A DNA stretch of 64,000 nucleotides from Roseomonas sp. OT10 (GTDB lineage: Bacteria > Pseudomonadota > Alphaproteobacteria > Acetobacterales > Acetobacteraceae), in NCBI RefSeq assembly GCF_020991085.1, contig NZ_CP087719.1, positions 4,608,001 to 4,672,000 on the forward strand, read 5' to 3'. This document shows, in pieces, positions 7,352-15,834 of this stretch. The notes beneath the pieces are model-generated. The model did not search any database and had not been told where the DNA came from. It saw nothing but the letters and a program-made list of their open reading frames with translations. The position numbers were made by a program, and so were the translations under genes. Position 1 is the stretch's first letter. Each line of letters starts with the position of its first letter.

Positions 7352-9307
7352 TCAGAAGGCCCAGCAGGAGCAGCCGAGCGCCCCCCAGAAGCCGCGGTCG
7401 CTCTCCGCCGGGGAGGCGGCCGCCCAGGCACGGGCATGCGCGTGGCCATGGAGGCCGCAGGCGGCGTCGCAGCAGCGCGCCGTGGCCCGGGCGAAGGCGC
7501 CCGGCGCGCCCGCCGCCGCGTGCCGGTCCTGGTAGCCGCCGAAGCGGCGCACCGGGGACCAGTCGGGCATGGGCGGCGGCAGGGCGGGAGCCAGGGGCGC
7601 GTAGCCCCCTGCGCCGTGCACGATGCGGCCGCCGACCACGGTCAGGACGGAGGTGACGTCCCGGATCTCCTCGCCGGGGATATCGAAGTAGTCGCGGTCC
7701 AGCACGGCGAGGTCCGCCAGCTGGCCCACCACGACCTGCCCCTTCTTCCCCTCCTCGTTGGAGAACCAGGTGACCTTCTCGGTCAGCATCCGCAGCGCCG
7801 TCTCGCGATCCAGCGTGTTGCGCTCCGGCGTGATGCGCAGCCCGCCGACGGTCCTGCCCGTGGTCAGCCAGGAGAGCGCGACCCAGGGGTTGTAGGAGGC
7901 GACGCGGGTGGCGTCCGTGCCGGCGGAGACCTTGATCCCCATCTCCAGCATCCGCGCCACGGGCGGGGTCGCCTCGGCGGCCTTCGCACCGTAGCGTTCG
8001 ACGAAGTATTCGCCCTGGTAGGCCATGCGGTGCTGCACGGCGATGCCGCCGCCGAGGCGGGCGATCCGCTCCAGCGACCGCTCGCTCACCGTCTCCGCAT
8101 GGTCGAAGAGCCAGTGCAGGTCGCCGATCGGCATCTCCGCATCGACCTTCTCGAAGACGTCGAGCGCGCGGGAGATGGTCTGGTCGTAGGTGGCATGCAG
8201 CCGCCAGGGCCAGCGGTTCTGCACCAGGAGGCGCACCACCGCCTCCAGCTCCGGCTCCATCTCCGGCGGCATCTCCGGACGCTCGACCCGGAAGTCCTCG
8301 AAGTCGGCGGCGGAGAAGACCAGCATCTCGCCCGCGCCGTTGAGGCGGAAGTAGTCGTCGCCCTGCTGGTACTTCGCCGCCTGCGTCCAGCGCAGGAAGT
8401 CGTCCCTCTCCTGCTTCGGCTTCTGGGTGAAGAGGTTGTAGGCGATGCGCACGGTCAGCTCGCCATCCGCGGCCAGCTTCTCGATGACGGCGTAGTCCTC
8501 GGGGTAGTTCTGGAAGCCGCCGCCCGCGTCGATCGCGCCGGTGACGCCCAGCCGGTTCAGGTCGCGCAGGAAGTGCCGGGTGGAGTTGATCTGGTAGTCG
8601 AAGGGCAGCTTCGGCCCCCTGGCCAGCGTGGCATAGAGGATGCCGGCATTGGGCCGCGCCAGCAGCAGTCCGGTCGGCGTGCCGTCCGGGGCGCGCTGGA
8701 TCTCGCCGCCCGGCGGATCGGGCGTGTCCGTCGTGTACCCCACCGCCCGCAGCGCCGCGCCGTTGAGCAGCGCCCGGTCATAGAGGTGCAGCAGGAAGAC
8801 CGGCGTCTCCGGGGCGGCGGCATTGATCTCGTCGAGCGTCGGCAGGCGCCTCTCGGCGAACTGGTGTTCGGTGAAGCCGCCGACCACGCGCACCCATTGC
8901 GGCGGCGGGGTGGCGGCGACCTGCGCCTTCAGCATCGCCATGGCATCGGCCAGGGAACGCACGCCGTCCCAGCGCAGCTCCATGTTGTGGTTCAGCCCGC
9001 CGCGGATGACGTGCAGGTGGTTGTCGATCAGCCCGGGGATCAGCCGGCGGCCGCCGAGGTCGATCACCCGCGTCCCCGGCCCGGCGGTGGGCAGGATGTC
9101 GCGCGCCTCGCCCACGGCGGAGAAGCGGCCGCCGGCGATGGCCACGGCTTCCGGCGACGGGTTGGCGCGGTCGAGGGTGGTGATGCGGCCGTTGTGCAGG
9201 ATCATCTCGGGGGCGGCGTCGGCGGCCATGGCGGCATTCCTGATCGGGAGGGCAAGGCCGAGGGCACCGAGGCCCGCGGCGAGGTCACGACGGCGGGGGC
9301 CGGTCAT
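7352..9307 (-). CDS. YtcJ-type amidohydrolase, Tat-exported
   Basis: A 651-aa amidohydrolase-3 (YtcJ/NfdA-like) enzyme. The N-terminus GPRRRDLAAGLGALGLALP is a Tat-type signal. Metal-site motifs follow: GLIDNHLHVIRGG (HxH), LHLYD, a central FDHAETVSERS with its histidine, and VSAGTDATR with the catalytic Asp. The tail is Cys-rich and ends WGALGCSCWAF, which recurs in this subfamily. Start ATG 9307 overlaps the XapX stop (TGATG). Known relatives hydrolyse formamides, imides or cyclic ureas; the substrate here is unknown. Confidence 0.9.
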   Translation of the reverse strand: MTGPRRRDLAAGLGALGLALPIRNAAMAADAAPEMILHNGRITTLDRANPSPEAVAIAGGRFSAVGEARDILPTAGPGTRVIDLGGRRLIPGLIDNHLHVIRGGLNHNMELRWDGVRSLADAMAMLKAQVAATPPPQWVRVVGGFTEHQFAERRLPTLDEINAAAPETPVFLLHLYDRALLNGAALRAVGYTTDTPDPPGGEIQRAPDGTPTGLLLARPNAGILYATLARGPKLPFDYQINSTRHFLRDLNRLGVTGAIDAGGGFQNYPEDYAVIEKLAADGELTVRIAYNLFTQKPKQERDDFLRWTQAAKYQQGDDYFRLNGAGEMLVFSAADFEDFRVERPEMPPEMEPELEAVVRLLVQNRWPWRLHATYDQTISRALDVFEKVDAEMPIGDLHWLFDHAETVSERSLERIARLGGGIAVQHRMAYQGEYFVERYGAKAAEATPPVARMLEMGIKVSAGTDATRVASYNPWVALSWLTTGRTVGGLRITPERNTLDRETALRMLTEKVTWFSNEEGKKGQVVVGQLADLAVLDRDYFDIPGEEIRDVTSVLTVVGGRIVHGAGGYAPLAPALPPPMPDWSPVRRFGGYQDRHAAAGAPGAFARATARCCDAACGLHGHAHARAWAAASPAESDRGFWGALGCSCWAF

Positions 9308-9579
9308 CAGGCGGGCTCCGTGGGCTTGCCGGCCGGGGGGGTGCCCCGCCCGGGCAGGGGCCCGAGCAGATGGCCGGCACACTCCTCGCGCAGCATCGAG
9401 AGGGAGGGCGCCTCCCCGGCCAGCAGGCGCCGCGCGAGCGGGACCACCTGCTCCCCCAGGAGGATGCCGAGCAGTCCCACCAGGGCCACCACGGGCGGCG
9501 CCGGCGAGCGGATCTGCAGCAGCCCGTAGATCACGCCGACCAGCAGCCCGGCTCCCAGGGAGAGCAGGTAGAGCCGCAT
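9307..9579 (-). CDS. XapX-domain small membrane protein
   Basis: A 90-aa protein with an N-terminal hydrophobic pair: LYLLSLGAGLLVGVIYGLLQ, then RSPAPPVVALVGLLGILLGEQ. This is the XapX module, named for its link to xanthosine permease XapB, and its function is unknown. The hydrophilic tail of about 40 residues is longer than in many family members. Its ATG directly abuts the isochorismatase-like stop codon, and its own stop overlaps the amidohydrolase start, so it is embedded in the operon. Confidence 0.85.
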   Translation of the reverse strand: MRLYLLSLGAGLLVGVIYGLLQIRSPAPPVVALVGLLGILLGEQVVPLARRLLAGEAPSLSMLREECAGHLLGPLPGRGTPPAGKPTEPA

Positions 9580-10230
9580 TCAGCCCTCGTGGGCGCCGAA
9601 CATGGACTTGGCGTAGACGATGCCCAGGCCGTAGGCGCCGCCGAGCCGCTTCGCGATGCCGGTCGTCATCTCGTAGCTGGCGGTGCGCGCCCAGTCGCGT
9701 TGCAGCTCCAGCAGGTACTGCAGGGACGTCATCGGCCGTGCCCCCGCCTGCACCATACGCTCCATGGCGCGCTCATGCGCCTCGGCGGAGACATCGCCGC
9801 AGGCGTCGGCGATGACGTAGACCTCGAAGCCCTGGTCGATCGCCGAGAGGGCGGGGCCCACGATGCAGACCGAGGTCCAGAGCCCGGCCAGCACGATGCG
9901 CGGCTTGCCGATGCGGTTGACCTCCCGGATCACCGCCGCGTCCTCCCAGGTGTTCATGGAGGTGCGGTCGAGCAGGGCCTGGCCCGGGAAGGCGCGCACG
10001 ATCTCCTCGAACATCGGGCCCGAGAAGGACTTCTCCGCCACGGTGGTCAGGATGGTTGGCACGCCGAAGCCCGCCGCCGCCTCGGCGACCAGCGCCGCGT
10101 TGTTGCGCAGCATGACCGCGTCGATCGACCGGGTGGCGAAGGACATCTGCGACTGGAAGTCGATCATGACGAGCGCATGGTCGCCGGGGCTCAGCAGCAT
10201 CCGACCGGGCGCGGGCGTGGCGTCTGGCAT
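9580..10230 (-). CDS. Isochorismatase-family cysteine hydrolase (YcaC-like)
   Basis: A 216-aa cysteine hydrolase. DHALVMIDFQSQM supplies the first catalytic Asp. A Lys follows in VAEKSFSG, and the nucleophile Cys lies in GLWTSVCIVGPA. The final segment resembles YcaC and nicotinamidase-like members. The start is ATG 10230, with AGAAGGAG about 10 bases upstream. It is 20 bp downstream of the chloroperoxidase-like gene and directly abuts xapX. The substrate is unknown; amides, ureido compounds and isochorismate are all processed in this superfamily. Confidence 0.87.
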   Translation of the reverse strand: MPDATPAPGRMLLSPGDHALVMIDFQSQMSFATRSIDAVMLRNNAALVAEAAAGFGVPTILTTVAEKSFSGPMFEEIVRAFPGQALLDRTSMNTWEDAAVIREVNRIGKPRIVLAGLWTSVCIVGPALSAIDQGFEVYVIADACGDVSAEAHERAMERMVQAGARPMTSLQYLLELQRDWARTASYEMTTGIAKRLGGAYGLGIVYAKSMFGAHEG

Positions 10231-10250
10231 GTGGTTCGCTCCTTCTGCGA

Positions 10251-11072
10251 TCAGGACCGGGCAAAGGCGAGCAGGTCGGCGTTGAGCTGCGCGCGGGACG
10301 TGTCGGCCAGGGCATGGGCCCCGCCGGGATAGACCTTCAGCAGCGCCCCCCTGATCAGCACCGCCGATCTCTGGGCCGAGGCTCCGATGGGGACGACCTG
10401 GTCGTCGTCGCCATGGATGATCAGGGTCGGAACGGCGAGGCGCCTCAGATCCTCGGTGAAGTCCGTCTCGGAGGAGGCCGCGACGCCGTCGTGGATCGCC
10501 TTCAGGCCCGACATCAGGCCCCGGGCGCAGAAGGCGTCCCGCATCCCCTCCGACGCCGCCGTGCCGCACCGCCCGGCGCCGAAGAAAAGGGTCGCGAAGC
10601 CCCGGAGGAACTGCGCGCGGTCGGCCAGGATGCCGGCGCGCCGGCCGTCGTAGACCGCCATCGGCACGCCGTCCGGATTGGCGGCGGTGCGCAGCAGGAG
10701 CGGTGTCACGGCGCCGGCCAGGACCACCCGGACGACGCGCGCGCTGCCATGGCGGCCCAGGTAGCGCACCACCTCCCCGCCGCCGGAACAATGGCCGACC
10801 AGCGTGGCATCCCTCAGGTCCAGCGCCTCCATCACGGCGGCCAGGTCGTCGGCATAGGTATCCATGTCGTTGCCGTCCCAGGGCTGGTCGGAACGCCCAT
10901 GCCCGCGACGGTCGTGCGCCACGCAGCGGAAGCCATGGCCGGAGAGGTGCATCATCTGCGCCTCCCAGGCGTCGGCGTTCAGCGGCCAGGCATGGCTGAA
11001 GACGACGGGCCTGCCGCGGCCCCAATCCCTGTAGTGAAGGCGCGTGCCGTCGGTGGGGGTGACGAAGGGCAT
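10251..11072 (-). CDS. Chloroperoxidase-like alpha/beta hydrolase with Cys at the nucleophile position
   Basis: A 273-aa paralogue of the gene at 1343-2329, with the same [24 protein letters not shown] and YPGGAHALAD motifs. The nucleophile elbow reads VGHCSGGGEV. The G-x-Nu-x-G position is therefore Cys95 instead of Ser, as in dienelactone hydrolases; the neighbouring Ser96 is one residue off. I chose ATG 11072 from family length; the frame continues upstream to 11225 without homology. It is the first gene of the minus-strand operon, with a candidate promoter at 11232-11256. Confidence 0.87.
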   Translation of the reverse strand: MPFVTPTDGTRLHYRDWGRGRPVVFSHAWPLNADAWEAQMMHLSGHGFRCVAHDRRGHGRSDQPWDGNDMDTYADDLAAVMEALDLRDATLVGHCSGGGEVVRYLGRHGSARVVRVVLAGAVTPLLLRTAANPDGVPMAVYDGRRAGILADRAQFLRGFATLFFGAGRCGTAASEGMRDAFCARGLMSGLKAIHDGVAASSETDFTEDLRRLAVPTLIIHGDDDQVVPIGASAQRSAVLIRGALLKVYPGGAHALADTSRAQLNADLLAFARS

Positions 11073-11231
11073 CTGGCTCGTGTTCTCCGCGGGCCCGCAT
11101 CCGGATGCGGCGGGCGCCCGCAGCCGGGTGGCAGGCCGACTGCGCCCAGCACCGCCGGTGCCGCTCCGCCGGCGGCCGTCGTGCAGGCTCGCTGCCGTAT
11201 CCACAGCGATAGGACACGGGGACACAGGCAG

Positions 11232-11256
11232 GGAATTATACGAAAGGATAGGAGGC
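11232..11256 (-). promoter_or_regulatory. Candidate promoter block with TATAAT box
   Basis: On the minus strand this reads CCTCCTA then TTTCGTATAATT, with TATAAT at 11240-11235. It matches the block at 1263-1287 at 20 of 25 positions. It lies in the 266-bp divergent spacer between the chloroperoxidase-led operon and the sensor-kinase gene. Confidence 0.5.
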
Positions 11257-11344
11257 GCCGCGCTTCAGCGCGGCGGCCGCGCTGCTATGCTGCCTCCCTG
11301 GCGGAGCGGGACTTGCCGGCCTCGCCGCCTGGGAGCGCATGGTC

Positions 11345-13306
11345 ATGAACGTCGTCCAGGGCTGGCTGCAGCCCGGCGGAGAGGTGGCGATGGCGGCGGC
11401 CCGCGAGCGCCGCCGGCTGCCCCGCCCGCAACGCCCGACAGGACCGGTCGCCGCGGTGCTGCTGACGGTGGCGATCTTCGCGGCGGACACGCTGATGCCC
11501 CTCGGCAGCGCCGTCGCGGGGCTCTATTCCGTGGTGCTGATGCTCTGCGCCACCATGGTCCACCGGCGCGGCGTCATCGCCGTGGGCCTGGGCTGCGCCG
11601 GCCTGATGGTCGTCAGCTACCTCGCCTCGCAGGGCTGCGCCCTGGTCGGCGGCCCCCTCCTGCGGCTCTGCTTCAGTCTCATGGCCCTGGCCGGCGTGAT
11701 GGTCCTGACCCTGCGCATGCAGGAGACCTATCGTGCGGTGCGCGCCCAGGCCCGGCTGCTCGACCTGACGCATGACGCCATCTTCGTCCGCGACATGGAC
11801 GACACCATCCTGTTCTGGAGCCGGGGCGCCGAGGCGCTCTACGGCTGGTCGGCGGCGGAGGCGCTGGGCCGCCAGGCCGGCGGGCTGCTGCAGCCCGCGG
11901 TGGAGGGCGGGATGGAGGCGGCCCTCGCCGAAGCCCTGCATGTCGGCCACTGGGAGGGCGAGGTGGCGCATACGACGCGCGGCGGCCGGCAGGTGATCGT
12001 CGCGAGCCGCTGGGCGGTCCGGCGCGACCATGCCGGCCGGCCGCTCACGGTGATGGAGACGAACAACGACATCACGGAGCGGCACGAGGCCCTCCGCGCC
12101 CTGCGGCACAGCGAGCACCGCTTCCGCACGATCGTGCAGGGCGCGGGCGTGGCCATCTGGGAGGAGGACTACTCCGCCCTGCTGCCGATGCTGGCGCAAT
12201 GGCGTGCCGCCGGCATCGGCGACGTCGCCGCGCATCTGGCGACCCATCCCGAGGCGCTGCGCGAGGCCGTGTCCCGCGTGCGGGTCACGGACGTCAACGA
12301 GACGGCGGTGCGGATGTTCCAGGCGCGCGACCGGGGGGAGCTGCTGGCGTCGCTGTGGCAGGTCTTCCTGCCGGAAACCCTCGACTCCTTCGCGCGGATC
12401 CTCGCGAGCCTGGCGGAGGGCCATCCCTCCTGCGAGGCAGAGACCACCGTGCGAACCCTACGCGGCGAGCGCCGCACGATCCTCATGTCCGTCACGCTGC
12501 CGGCGGCGCTGCAGGAGGACGGACGCGTGCTGGTCAGCATCATGGACATCACCGAGCGGCGCCGGACGGAGGAGGCGTTGCGCCAGGCGCGCGAGGACCT
12601 GGCCCATGCCGGGCGCGTGGCGACCCTGGGCGAGCTGACCGCGGCCATCACGCACGAGGTGAGCCAGCCGGTCGCGGCCATCGCCGCCAACGGCGCCGCC
12701 TGCGTGCGGTGGCTCTCCCGCCCGGACCCCGACCTGGGGGAGGCGCGGCAGGCGGCGCAGCGCGTGGTCCGCGACGCCAGGCGGGCCGGGGAGGTGGTGG
12801 CCCGGATCCGGGGCTTCCTGGGCAAGGGGGACGCCGCCTGGACCCGCCTGGACCTGCGGGACCTGGCCACGGAGGCGCTGCACCTGGTGGAGGGCGAGAT
12901 ACGCCGCCACGGGGTGCTGCTGCAGGTCGAGATCGAGCCGGGCCTGCCGGCGGTCCTCGGCGACCGGCTGCAGATCGAGCATGTCCTCGTGAACCTGCTG
13001 GTCAACGGCATCCAGTCCCTCGCCGCCGTCGAGGACCGGCCGCGCCGGCTTCTGCTGCGGGCCGGGCGACACGGCGCGGACATCCTCGTGCAGGTGGAGG
13101 ACAACGGCCTGGGCGTCGCGGCGGAGCAGAGCACGGAGCGCCTCTTCGACCCCTTCTACACCACGAGGACGGCGGGGATGGGCATGGGGCTGACGGTCTG
13201 CCGCGGCACGGTGGAGGCGCATGGCGGGCGCATCAGGCTGCTGCGCCGCGCCGGCCCCGGGGCGGAGGTCCGCTTCACCCTGCCTGCGGCCGAGGCGGCG
13301 GCGTGA
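11345..13306 (+). CDS. PAS-domain sensor histidine kinase (FixL-like)
   Basis: A hybrid-free sensor kinase of about 653 aa. Order: three to four membrane segments within residues 40-115; PAS1 at roughly 125-245, ending in NNDITERHEAL; PAS2 at roughly 255-410, ending in SIMDITERRR; HisKA with the phospho-acceptor in AITHEVSQP (His439 numbering from ATG 11339); and a C-terminal HATPase with NLLVNGIQSL, VEDNGLGV and GMGMGLTVCRG. ATG 11345 is preferred because GGGAG at 11331-11335 is 9 bases away; ATG 11339 is also possible. Its stop overlaps the response-regulator GTG start. Confidence 0.92.
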   Translation: MNVVQGWLQPGGEVAMAAARERRRLPRPQRPTGPVAAVLLTVAIFAADTLMPLGSAVAGLYSVVLMLCATMVHRRGVIAVGLGCAGLMVVSYLASQGCALVGGPLLRLCFSLMALAGVMVLTLRMQETYRAVRAQARLLDLTHDAIFVRDMDDTILFWSRGAEALYGWSAAEALGRQAGGLLQPAVEGGMEAALAEALHVGHWEGEVAHTTRGGRQVIVASRWAVRRDHAGRPLTVMETNNDITERHEALRALRHSEHRFRTIVQGAGVAIWEEDYSALLPMLAQWRAAGIGDVAAHLATHPEALREAVSRVRVTDVNETAVRMFQARDRGELLASLWQVFLPETLDSFARILASLAEGHPSCEAETTVRTLRGERRTILMSVTLPAALQEDGRVLVSIMDITERRRTEEALRQAREDLAHAGRVATLGELTAAITHEVSQPVAAIAANGAACVRWLSRPDPDLGEARQAAQRVVRDARRAGEVVARIRGFLGKGDAAWTRLDLRDLATEALHLVEGEIRRHGVLLQVEIEPGLPAVLGDRLQIEHVLVNLLVNGIQSLAAVEDRPRRLLLRAGRHGADILVQVEDNGLGVAAEQSTERLFDPFYTTRTAGMGMGLTVCRGTVEAHGGRIRLLRRAGPGAEVRFTLPAAEAAA

Positions 13307-13959
13307 CAGAGGCCGCGCCGCCGCTGATCCTGGTCGTCGACGACGACACCGCCGTGCTGGAGGGCCTGGGCAGCCTCTTCCGTTCCCTGGACATGCAGGT
13401 GCGGCTGTTCACCTCCGCGGCGGGCCTCATGGACAGCCCGGAGCTGGGGGCCGCCGGCTGCCTGGTGCTGGATGTCGACCTGCCCGGCCTGGATGGGCTG
13501 GAGGTGCAGCGGCGCTTCGCGGCATGGGAGGTGGCGATCCCCATCGTCTTCATGACTGGGCGCGGCGACATCCCCATGTCCGTGCGGGCCATGAAGGCCG
13601 GCGCGGTGGACTTCCTGACCAAGCCGTTCGACGCCGACGCCATGCTGGCCGCGGTGCGTGCCGCCCTGGAGCGCGATGGCGAGCGGCGGTCGCGCGGGCG
13701 CTCCCTGGATGCGGTGCGGGAGCGCTTCGCCACCCTGTCCCCCCGCGAGCGGCAGGTGGTGGGTCATGTCGCGGCGGGCCTCCTGAACAAGCAGATCGCG
13801 GATGCCATGGGGTTGAGCGAGATCACGGTGAAGGTCCATCGCGGCAACGCGATGCGCAAGCTGGCGGTCCGCAACCTGCCCGACTTGGTCCGCCTGCACG
13901 AGGCCGTCGCCACCTCGCCCGCTCCGGCGGCCGCGACCGGCCACCGGACGGCGCCGTGA
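13303..13959 (+). CDS. FixJ/TodT-family response regulator
   Basis: A 218-aa regulator with an N-terminal receiver domain. LILVVDDD is the acidic pocket, Asp57 in CLVLDVDLPGLDG is the phosphorylation site, and the Lys lies in VDFLTKPFDA. A C-terminal LuxR-type HTH contains LSPRERQVVGHVAAGLLNKQ. The start is GTG 13303, whose GTGA overlaps the kinase stop by 4 bp, so the pair is translationally coupled. The receiver's MTGRGDIPMSV loop is typical of FixJ/TodT regulators. Candidate targets are the adjacent divergent promoter region and the following patatin gene (inference). Confidence 0.93.
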   Translation: MTEAAPPLILVVDDDTAVLEGLGSLFRSLDMQVRLFTSAAGLMDSPELGAAGCLVLDVDLPGLDGLEVQRRFAAWEVAIPIVFMTGRGDIPMSVRAMKAGAVDFLTKPFDADAMLAAVRAALERDGERRSRGRSLDAVRERFATLSPRERQVVGHVAAGLLNKQIADAMGLSEITVKVHRGNAMRKLAVRNLPDLVRLHEAVATSPAPAAATGHRTAP

Positions 13960-15212
13960 GCGGCCCCGCGCGGGTGGCGGCGCCGGCGGAGCCCCTGTCG
14001 CGCCGGGCGCTCCTGCGAGGGGCGGGCACGGTGCTGCTGGCGGGGCCGGCGGCCTGCGGCTCGATCAGCCGGCTGCCCGATCCGGGCCGGGTCCCCGTGT
14101 CGCGCCAGGCCGACGGCTTCGCCTCCTTCCGCTTCAACGCCCATGACCGCGACACCACCCTCGCCTTCATCGACCGTACCGCCGACGCACGCACCCGGCT
14201 GGGGCTGGGGAAGATCAACGCCCTCGCCCTTTCCGGCGGAGGCGCCAGCGGGGCCTACGGCGCCGGCCTGCTGGTCGGCTGGACCCGGTCCGGCCAGCGT
14301 CCCGTCTTCGACCTCGTCACCGGCGTCAGCACCGGGGCGCTGACCGCGCCCTTCGCCTTCCTCGGCTCCGACTGGGACGCGCGGCTGGAGGCGGCCTATA
14401 CGGACGGGACCGTCTCCGGCCTCCTCGCCTCCAACCTTCCTGCGCTGGTGCTGCCCAGCCTCTACAGCGGCGAGCCGCTTGCCGAGCTCGTCGCCAGGCA
14501 TGTGGACATGCCGCTGCTGCGCGCGGTCGCCCAGGCCCATGCCAGGGGTCGGCGCCTGATGGTCGCCACGACCAACCTCGACACGCAGGAGACGGTGATC
14601 TGGGACATGGGCGCCATCGCCCATTCCGCCGTGACAGCATCCTATGGCGACGAGTGCCGGCGGCTGTTCCGGCAGGTGCTGGTCGCCTCCGCCTCCATCC
14701 CGGGAGTCTTCCCGCCGGTCATCATCACGCCGCCGAGCCCCGCATCGGAGCCGCAGGAGGAGATGCATGTGGACGGCGCCGTCACCGCCCCCTTCTTCCT
14801 GGCCCCGGAGGCGCTGATCCTCTGGCGGCCGACGAGCATGGCCATGCAGCCCGGGGAACTCTACGCCATCGTCAACGGCACGGTCGGCCCGACCTATGCG
14901 ACCACCGAGGGGGCCTTCTTCGCGATCCTCTGGCGTTCCTACGACACGATGAGCAAAGCGACGACGCGGGCGCATCTGAACGCCTCCGCCGCCTTCGCTG
15001 AACGCAACGGCGCAAGCTTCCGCTATGCCGCCATCCCGGATTCCCTCGGGCCGGACAGCCTCGACTTCCGGCCTGCCATGCTGCGGGACCTGTTCGACCT
15101 CGGCGTCCATGCCTGCGAGACCGGCGAGGCCTTCCGCACCCTGGCCGAGGCACCCGTCATGACCTCGGACGATGCCGTCCGTCCGTTGCCACCCGCACAG
15201 CTGCGGCGCTGA
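13956..15212 (+). CDS. Patatin-like phospholipase, predicted Tat lipoprotein
   Basis: A 418-aa patatin-fold lipase. The N-terminus has SRRALLRGAGTVLLAGPAAC, a twin-arginine signal ending in a plausible lipobox cysteine. The oxyanion loop GGGASGAYGAG lacks the usual basic residue. GVSTGAL carries the nucleophile Ser, and VDGAV carries the DGA Asp of the catalytic dyad. GTG 13956 overlaps the response-regulator stop by 4 bp (GTGA), so kinase, regulator and lipase form one translational unit. It probably cleaves acyl esters at the envelope; the substrate is unknown. Confidence 0.88.
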   Translation: MSGPARVAAPAEPLSRRALLRGAGTVLLAGPAACGSISRLPDPGRVPVSRQADGFASFRFNAHDRDTTLAFIDRTADARTRLGLGKINALALSGGGASGAYGAGLLVGWTRSGQRPVFDLVTGVSTGALTAPFAFLGSDWDARLEAAYTDGTVSGLLASNLPALVLPSLYSGEPLAELVARHVDMPLLRAVAQAHARGRRLMVATTNLDTQETVIWDMGAIAHSAVTASYGDECRRLFRQVLVASASIPGVFPPVIITPPSPASEPQEEMHVDGAVTAPFFLAPEALILWRPTSMAMQPGELYAIVNGTVGPTYATTEGAFFAILWRSYDTMSKATTRAHLNASAAFAERNGASFRYAAIPDSLGPDSLDFRPAMLRDLFDLGVHACETGEAFRTLAEAPVMTSDDAVRPLPPAQLRR

Positions 15213-15237
15213 GGCGCTGAGGCGCTGAGGCGCTGAT
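15206..15237 (+). repeat. Four tandem copies of an 8-bp unit
   Basis: GGCGCTGA occurs four times head to tail, starting in the last codons of the patatin gene and running through its stop. Each unit contains TGA, so copy-number changes would leave the stop intact. Confidence 0.9.
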
Positions 15238-15238
15238 A

Positions 15239-15304
15239 CGGACGATGCTGCTGAACCACATCCTCGCCAACTGTGAGGGCCGGCGCGTCGCCGTCATCGT
15301 CAAC
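15239..15304 (+). pseudogene. Relic of a CobW/ZigA-type GTPase (P-loop region)
   Basis: In one frame this encodes TTMLLNHILAN, Cys, then EGRRVAVIVN. This matches the stretch just after the Walker A motif of CobW/COG0523 GTPases, where LLNHILANREGRRVAVIVND is typical. Homology stops abruptly on both sides, at the 8-bp repeat on the left and at CATGGC on the right. It is a fragment of about 22 codons left from a deleted gene, recognised from memory of the family. Confidence 0.6.
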
Positions 15305-15305
15305 C

Positions 15306-15710
15306 ATGGCTTCGCCTGCCGGACCCCTTCCCCGCCTGGGGCCAGGGGGCGGCGTGAGCGGCAACGACACCACCGCGCGCGACGCCGTCTGGCGCCGTTG
15401 GGTCGGGGACGAATGGGCCGCCTATGACGACTTGCCGCCCGCGGTGCGACAGCGGATGCAGGACCACGCCTATGATCCCTGGGCGGTGAACGCGCGGCTG
15501 CTCTGGCGGGAGTTCCGTCAGCGGCTCGCCTCCTCGGCCAGGGCGGAGCGGCGGCTGCTGCGCCACCTGGAGCGCTGCGAGGCGCTGGAGCGGGCGGCCT
15601 TCGACGCGGCCCACCGCGCCGCGCACGGCACGCCGCTGCCGCATGTCGCGGCGGGCGTCTCCGTCCTGCGGGCCGACGAGCGGCAGGACGTCCGTCCGTC
15701 CCGGCGGTAG
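15306..15710 (+). CDS. Small conserved hypothetical protein (possibly DUF6525-like)
   Basis: A 134-aa basic protein. From about residue 17 it reads VSGNDTTARDAVWRRWVG, then DEWAAYDDLPPAVRQRMQDH and a long helical region rich in Arg, Ala and Leu. The alternative start GTG 15354 gives 118 aa and begins at the conserved-looking part. The W-x-A-Y-D-x-L-P-P pattern resembles small DUF6525-type alphaproteobacterial proteins, but I am not certain. There is no signal peptide or membrane segment. The upstream part may include sequence from the CobW relic junction. Confidence 0.55.
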   Translation: MASPAGPLPRLGPGGGVSGNDTTARDAVWRRWVGDEWAAYDDLPPAVRQRMQDHAYDPWAVNARLLWREFRQRLASSARAERRLLRHLERCEALERAAFDAAHRAAHGTPLPHVAAGVSVLRADERQDVRPSRR

Positions 15711-15834
15711 ACGCGACGCCAGAGCCGGGTTGGCGCGCTCCGGGAGAGAACAGCTCTTCCTCCCGGGCCAGCGCGAGAAAGCTTGGCACAATAGGTCGAC
15801 ATCGGTCGACGGGTCCGGCCGCCCGTATCAGGCG

